NCBI GenBank assembly: GCA_027943335.1 | Contig: BSBK01002933.1 | Span: 1,525,001 to 1,589,000, forward strand | Reading direction: 5' to 3' | Length of the DNA stretch: 64,000 nt | Source: Chamaecyparis obtusa | Lineage: Eukaryota > Streptophyta > Pinopsida > Cupressales > Cupressaceae | In this document: positions 57,401-64,000 of the stretch, in pieces | How positions within the stretch are numbered: the first letter of the stretch is position 1 | Layout of the letters: each line of letters begins with the position of its first letter | Position numbers and translations under genes: made by a program | Notes under the pieces: model-generated | Told to the model about the DNA's origin: nothing | What the model saw: only the letters and a program-made list of their open reading frames with translations | The model's database searches: none

Positions 57401-57829
57401 ACACTCTTTAAGGCTTCTTACAACCTCATAAAGAGGCCCATGTCTCTTCTTTCACACTTGTTCCCCTTACACACTTCCCTAGTATTGCTCACACACGTGT
57501 GAACAACCCTAACCCAAGGTAAACCTTACCATACCCCAAACCTTACCCCTAGTTCTACCCCAAACCTTACCTCTAACATTAAACTCATCCTCCTAACCCA
57601 GGCCCTTGCCAAATCCTATAAATACTCCTCCATCGAAGAGAAAATTAGTAGTTTATCTTTCATCTTTTATGCATTGTTATCATGCTAAATTCATTCTAGA
57701 TCATCTTAAGCTTTTATCCTAATTGTTAGATTTCATTGTTTTGAAGCTTTGTAACACATCATAGATTAGCATAATGGATTAAACATAGTTTCTTTATTAT
57801 TTTGTCATAGCACATAGCATCAGATCACA
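54429..57829. other. Older host sequence, mostly repeats
   Basis: 54970-55085 matches 1080-1190. An (AT)n run lies at 56136-56160. Degenerate CCCTAA-like words fill 56610-57290, and CCCCAAACCTTACC words repeat at 57500-57590. A TATA-like CCTATAAATACTCC sits at 57615-57628, upstream of the repeat shared with position 1, and could be an old LTR promoter. Open frames at 54583-54828 (minus) and 55321-55620 (plus) have no motif I recognise. Confidence 0.5.
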
Positions 57830-58165
57830 TCTCTTTTTCTCTAAAGTCAATCTTAGTATAAGCATCATTTAGCTTAATCTGCATCTCAACTCCATTTTGG
57901 TTCCTTGGGCTCTAGGGGAAAATATAGAGTACCCATGGTCCTTTAATGATCCCAATCATCCCTAATCATCATTAGGTACATGCTCCATTTTTTTTGAGAG
58001 CACACCCACATCCCTAAAGCGAGAGCAAATCAAACGGCCACAAGGTGCTCTCATTTAAGCTATATGTAAATGACCTTGCAAATAGTTTTTCTATATGTTT
58101 AGTATAGGCTGATAGGAATAATGTTTTAATGTCTACACATGTTTCAAAGCAGTTAGGTTTGCATA
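57830..58165. repeat. Second copy of the repeat at 1-360
   Basis: Same orientation and clear similarity, including CCTTGGGCTCTAGGGG and AATCAAACGGCCACAAGGTGCTC. Without the inserted nest the two copies would be about 7.1 kb apart. It loses similarity at about 58160. Confidence 0.85.
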
Positions 58166-59951
58166 ATCATCATTAGGGACATGTTCCAAAAACCTCAAAA
58201 TTGCATTTTCTCATGGTTTTTTGGCCAAAAAACTAATTTTTCATGCCTCCCGGATGGAATTTCTTGTAGTGTCATACAATTTTTTTGAATTTTGACCAAA
58301 TTTCATGTGGGAGGCCCCAAAAATCATATGGGAGGGAGGGAGTTAATTAGATTCCTTAAACTTGAATTTTCTTTATTTTTTGGGCCTGTTGGGGATCCTA
58401 GTGACCCTAAGGCGTCAAGTTTGTAATTTGTAACATCCAATACTTTTAGGTACTTCATGGAGGAAAAATTATCACCAAATAAATAATTCCTTAAGGCTCA
58501 TGAACTCTTTTGAAGGTTTAGGAAGTCAAACACTTCATTTTTCAGGGTTAAAATCAACTTCTACTCATCTTTGAGTGCCCCTACGGGATTAATCTGCAAA
58601 TCTTTCCTAAACATTTCATAAACATTCCTAATCAACTCATAACATTCCTAATTAGTCCTAAAAAACTCAAAATCACATCTAAGGACTTTCATTTGGCTAA
58701 AAATAACCTTTTTCTTGCAAATCTAGGGTTTTAAGGGTCATATATGCAAGTTAGGAACACTTCACATTTGGGGTGCTTAAAAAGAACTTCAAATTTTCAT
58801 TTTAAATCTAATGGGTTTCAAATAAATCCTAAATGAATTCAAATGGTCCTAAATCAAATTCAATGTATTAATAAAAAAACTAAAATAACTCCATTTCCAA
58901 TATCTCAAAGTTTTGTTATAGTCTCATGCAAAGTAGGAAGAAAATCAACCAAATCTTTGCTAAATCTTTCCTAATTGGTTCCTAAACATTCCTCAAGCTT
59001 CCAAAACTTTCCTAATTCAGTCCTAAAGATTTTAAATTGATATTTTTAATTATCTTGGTGCAAAATCTTGAACTATAAGCGTCGTGTTTATCATTTTATG
59101 TATGGAAATCAAGAGGGTTATGGTTACAATTAGGTTTTAATTTTAACATTACGAGTATTATTAATTTTGGACTTGCAACTCTCACATTAAAGGTAAAGAT
59201 TAGGGTAAGGGGTTAGGGCTAGCATTAAAATTAGTAATATGGTCAAGATTACTAATAGTTACTGTTATATTAAGGCTATTGTACATGTATGCTTAGGGTT
59301 CAGATCAATTTAAGGTTTTGTGCAGTGTTAGGATGTACGATTTATAGTTGGGGTCAAATCATATGCAGTGTTAGGTATACAGTTAGTATTAGGGTTTGTA
59401 CGAGCATAAGATTATGGATGTAGTTAATGATGATATAGGTTTTAGAGTTAGTATTAAAATATCATTATTTTGAATACATTTATTTCAAATTGTTTACTAT
59501 TTAACATGATAATTATCATTAGTATCACATATAACGTTACCATATAAGGAATGGTCAATGGTACAAACATGGTAAAAAATAACTTGAGTGGTTAGCATAT
59601 TACTATAACTATAATGATAATGATAATATATCAAAGTTAGGGATAAGGTTACAATAATCATTCTTGTTAATTTAACATCATGCTATGGGTTAAGATATAG
59701 ATTTATTTTAGTTTTCATTTAAGATTTAATTTTAATAAATTATTTCATATAGTTAAAGGTTTTGGTGTAGTTTTTTAACATTGATTAGGGTTAGGTTAGA
59801 AGTAGGAATGAATAAGATCTTCTCTATAATTAATTCCTCACATTTATTCGACACATCCATTGAAAAAATAGATAATATAAAAATAGAGCTAAACAAAACA
59901 TGTTGCAAAATGTTGCAAGTATAGGGGTAATCATGATGGGAATAGCCAAAA
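58166..59951. other. AT-rich host sequence without recognised genes
   Basis: 58990-59070 resembles 2860-2930. 59100-59480 holds inverted telomere-like words (TTAGGGTTAGG variants). Nothing else is recognised. Confidence 0.45.
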
Positions 59952-60419
59952 CTATTTATTTATTATCTTATTCATGAAACTTACATAAATGAAAAGGGAA
60001 ATAGAAGTCCCAATACAAGTCTGAAAGCCAAGATAAGAATGATCTAAATCAAATAACATTTCTTTGTGATGATGCAAGTACATCACATATTCTTCCACGA
60101 TAAAGTTTCTATTGCGAGCCTTATTTGTAGAATGATTGTGGTAGACTTCTTTCATTGTTGATGGAAATGCATCCACTTTTGGAGATGTCTCACATACAAC
60201 TTTCGCAAAATCAACCATTTGCATTATATCTAGTTCGTTAACATAGTCAACTGATAATGTTGCGTTCTCCACAACTTTGATTATAGTTGCACACGAGTCT
60301 ACAATGATTCATGTACACTTGTCAAATTCAGTATCAAAGACATCATTCGAGGTCACCGAAGTAGAGGGGCTTGTAACAGTGATGTTCGACTCTCTGTCAG
60401 ATGCAGCCGTAGGTGGCAT
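59952..60419 (-). pseudogene. Unrecognised 155-codon frame with one stop
   Basis: From ATG at 60419 the frame runs to 59952 with one TGA at 60309-60311, where a CGA (Arg) codon would fit. It starts MPPTAASDRESNITVTSPST and later reads VENATLSVDYVNELDIMQMV, KVDAFPSTMKEVYHNHS and EEYVMYLHHHKEMLFDLDHS. The composition looks protein-like, unlike its AT-rich surroundings. The hydrophobic end after GFQT may be intron. I do not recognise a family. Confidence 0.4.
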
Positions 60420-62896
60420 GGTATCTTGCAATGTTTTAAACAAATATTAGTATATAGAAATAATCATAATAACCATTTTGCATTGCCATTTCAAACTTTT
60501 CATGTTACTTAGAGTGGAATAATATATATTATTTGTGGAATTTTTTTTAATAGTTAAATTAATAAAAAGTAAGGTTTGGAAATACTATATAATTTATATT
60601 ATTCTTAATATTAAATGTTAGCAATAATTCAAATATTTAAACAATTAAGAAATGTAATGTATGCTTAATCTATTTTTTTTTAAAAACTATCAAGATTGAT
60701 AGATTAGAAATTTCATTATTATGGCGGCATTGCCATCCATAATATTAGTAAAAAATATTTACGATAATGATGATAAAAATGTAAATAATTAAAATATAAA
60801 TGTAAAAGAAAATATTTTTAAAAAAAAGTAACATTTAAGAAACTAAAAAAATTATAGTCATGTATAGTACTTAATCTAATTAAACTAATGTATACTTAAT
60901 ATTTTCCAATTTTAACTAAGGAAGAAGAAATATTGTTCAACATTTTTAACCATTGCAAATGAATAATCTAAATAATCTAAATCTAAAGCAATGTTGCGGC
61001 ATTGCCTTACATATTTAAATTTAAATCTAAATATCCAATGAAAGCAAGATCAAATATAAAAATAATTATTTAAAAAGAAAATCTAAATCTAAATTGCTAA
61101 ATCCTTAAATAAAACATTTATAAAATATGAAAATAATATAAAACATTCACATAGTAATGTTTCATATTATTTTGGATTATTATTTCGGGCCCTATTATTT
61201 TAGCCTTGTCATTTGTCTTCATATTATTTTGGCATTGCCATTTGTCTTCCTATTATTTCACCTAGCTATTAATGGTACTTTTATAAATTATTTATTTAAT
61301 CTAATACTTTTTATTGACTAGGAATCTTTTTGGCATAATCCCGTGCTGGTATTCCCATTTGTGCTCTCATTGTAAACGTACGCCTCTCAGTGTAATTAAG
61401 ATACTATGATTGGCATAGAAACAGGAAAATATATCTCTATCACTATCTTAGGCATAATTTTCATGCCTTGAAGATAATTTTGAAATTGCCTTAGCTTGAC
61501 AAATAGGTCTTTTGTTCTTCGTAAGGTCTCATAAATGTATTTTGCCTATGTTTAAAAGCCTACCTAAGGTCTATTTGTGTGTTACTTTTCTATGTCCCTT
61601 AAATCTCCTATATAGCACATGGCAATTGTTTCCCTTCATTATCCAAGACTGGAGAAGTCCAAGAGTTAATTAATCAATCTAGACATCAGATGACTTAGTA
61701 ATGTTTCACATGTGTAAAATCCTTTAATAAAATCAAACCCTATTCATAATAGTAAACCAAATTAAACCATAAACTTAAAACTATTTCAACATTTAACCAA
61801 AGTGAACCATAATCGTTAACTAAGTTATACCTTGTCCCAAAAAATGAACCAAATTTTAACCCTAACCCAACCTCAAACTGAACACTATAGTGAATTTAAC
61901 CCTAACCACGTACCAAATTTAAACAAAATCCTTATTCAAATTGAACCCTATACCTGTTAGGATTGTTGAAAATTCTTGCCCCCAGTGAGAAGAAATCATG
62001 AAAATCCTTTTATTTTCATAACCCTAGGTCTTCCCATTCCTAAAGCCCTAAATCTGCGTCTTTTGTTCTATTCCTTCATTACTTTTTTCGTTCACTTATG
62101 TCCTAATTTCTGCATGTTCTTTTCGAGTTATCAATCAGAGGGTTCGAATGGTTAGAAAATTGCATGTCCCTCTCCCATTGTTCATCCCTTTTATGTCTCT
62201 TTCTTTTTATTTTAACCATTCCATCCTTTGAAATGAAATGAAAGTGCATTGGGGACATGGCAAGATTGTGGCCAAGATTACCCTATGTAATGTTCCTTTA
62301 TATTGTGAAGGTGACATCTATTTCAATCTGATGGTGGTCGCTATCACTTGAACCTCAAGATACATGTATTTTATCTTTGTGGCATCATGACTGATTGCCA
62401 CCTATCGATGCATCCCCTATCCACCATTACTAGTGAAATCACGCTTTGTTGATGCATGTCTTGATTTTGCAAGGGACAAGTTCACAATAGCCATCTGATG
62501 AACTGGGAAAGTGAAGATCAATGGCTAAGATTCAAATTTTTGAAGTCCAAGCTGTGAATTGTTTCCTTTTCTAAACATTGTAGGCACTAGTTTTTCATGA
62601 TGAATAGGTTTACTGGTGTATCATGCGAAGTAAATGTAGAATATTGGCAAATGTATAAGGAAAGAAATGATCATTTGAGACAACACTTTGTCTCCAAAGG
62701 TCTTGGGTGAAATTTTTTTTCGCTCTCCGCTTCAGTCTGCAACTATTTTGGAAAGGTGGTAGGTGATTCTACTAAAGTATTTGAGCTATTCATATTTTCA
62801 ATTGTGGTGCTATGATTTAAGATTTTAAGGGATTAAAGTGCTAGTTCTGTTATCATTTTACGTAAAGATTATTTTCTTAGTACCGTAGTTGTCAAC
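60420..62896. other. AT-rich host sequence without recognised genes
   Basis: GCGGCATTGCC occurs at 60723 and 60994. A short duplicated phrase around CATATTATTTTGG and CATTTGTCTTC lies at 61160-61260. CCCTAA-like words lie at 61860-61960. No gene found. Confidence 0.45.
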
Positions 62897-64000
62897 ATGG
62901 CACCACAGAGAGAGTTTAAGGGAGAAGTTGATTATCATAAGAGGGTTGTTTGTGATGATTTGTTTGAGTTATTTCCTCTGTCCACATATGATGCCTATAA
63001 AATGAAGCAATTAGTACCTAAGAACCCTAGACTATGGATAGGGGACAGATTGTATGATAAGGGCATGTGGACAAGGGATCCCAAAATTGGACAAACCGGG
63101 TTGACCCTCTTTAAGACTGCATACTCACAAAGAAATGCATGTGTGCCCAACACTAACATTTGGAAATTTGATGTGGGAAAATTGGTTGTGCTCGGTGTTT
63201 TTATGGACATAGATATCCTCTCACAAGTGGCAAAAAACTATGATCCAGTTGCAACATTAGTAAGGGATATAGATGGGCATGTTTTAATTAGTATAACTGC
63301 AAGTGAGATCGGAGATGTGTTCTCTTTAAATGATCCTTATATGATTCTAGAAGAGATAGACTTCAATAATTTCACAAAATTTTATGATGCCCAAAGAGAT
63401 TACTTGAGAACGGGACCCTTGAGGTAATACTTTGGTACAGTTGGTAGTTTGTGTATGGTTAGCCAAAGTACCCCTAAGACAATTAGATTAGATCTCTTCA
63501 ACGTGAGAGCACAAAGCATGTATAGGTCACTAGCATACATATTTGGTGAGGATGAAGAGACACATATGCCAATTCACTATATGTTCATGATGGTTCATAT
63601 ATTATACCTCCACTTGGCAGTTATTTTTTATTTTTCTCCTTACATTGCTGACTTGATTCACCAAGGTTTGGTTGGAATTCAGAATTCTAAGGTTGACAAC
63701 CCATTTGGGTGGTACTCCATGCTAATGCACATGTTTTTATATAGGGGTGTGCATTACTTCAGTCAGACCATGGAGATAGTAAAGTAGATAGATGATGAAT
63801 TGCTGCATGTTCAATTGTGGAGTACCAAGTTGTCATTGGACTGTCCTGATGCTAGCTTTTTCATTTTTTACAATAATTTTGCCTCTCCGCTTAGGGAATT
63901 GTTGTTTTTGGAGAACCCAAGAATCCCTAAAGGTTTATTGCAACTAATTAGACCAAAGGAGTATGTACGAGACCTCACCATAGCACATAATTGGGGTGAT
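62897..64000 (+). pseudogene. Unrecognised long frame, broken by two stops, runs off the window
   Basis: 368 codons stay in one frame from ATG 62897 to the window end, interrupted only by TAA at 63425-63427 and TAG at 63785-63787. Motifs include DDLFELFPLSTYDAYKM, GKLVVLGVFMDIDILSQVAKNYD, ITASEIGDVFSLN, FNVRAQSMYRSLAYIFGEDEE, FGWYSMLMHMFLYRG, LLHVQLWS and PRIPKGLLQLIRP. Both stops fit former CAA/CAG codons. It reads like a soluble, mixed alpha protein and not like gag, RT, integrase or PMD. Its place among repeats suggests an extra ORF of a transposable element. No function assigned. Confidence 0.55.

Overview
This window looks like intergenic, repeat-dense DNA from a seed plant with a very large genome. 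It is AT-rich, has no recognisable intact host gene, and is mostly built of transposons inserted into one another. The dual-RNase H Ty3 (Tat) lineage, CACTA transposase and plant mobile domain (PMD) are plant-specific. A gymnosperm is my best guess from the overall style, but the sequence does not prove it.

Layout. Positions 1-3649 and 54429-64000 are the oldest layer: AT-rich repeats, degenerate CCCTAA-like runs, a roughly 20-bp minisatellite (1212-1835), and repeats of 0.1-0.4 kb shared between the two flanks. An old Tat-lineage Ty3/gypsy retrotransposon on the minus strand was inserted there. It spans 3655-54423 and is flanked by the 5-bp duplication GTTAC at 3650-3654 and 54424-54428. Without later insertions it is about 16.5 kb. 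In its own direction it carries leader, gag, protease, a G-patch-like segment, RT, RNase H, a second RNase H, integrase, and then an antisense PMD gene before the 3' LTR. Every gene in it is broken.

Three elements later landed in it. (1) 5296-16456, plus strand, TSD CATAG: a non-autonomous relative that has lost almost all of gag-pol but keeps an intact 750-codon ORF of unknown function and the C-terminal end of integrase. (2) 18212-40328: a CACTA transposon splitting the PMD gene. It has matching CACTA termini, a decayed TNP2-type transposase on the minus strand, a captured fragment of the nucleolar GTPase gene NOG1, a 448-bp near-perfect fold-back, and long inverted subterminal repeats. (3) 45449-46421: a solo LTR in the RT gene, TSD GTTGT. 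The CACTA was itself invaded by a Copia element (30193-35376, TSD AGTTG) whose gag is joined in frame to RT, with protease and integrase missing.

The stops breaking these genes fall very often at CAG, CGA or CAA codons turned into TAG, TGA or TAA. This fits C-to-T decay of methylated cytosines. The right edge holds an unrecognised reading frame (62897-64000) that runs off the window. The points most worth following are the intact 750-codon ORF, the antisense PMD gene, the NOG1 capture, the long hairpin and two unexplained short-motif systems in the Tat-type elements.
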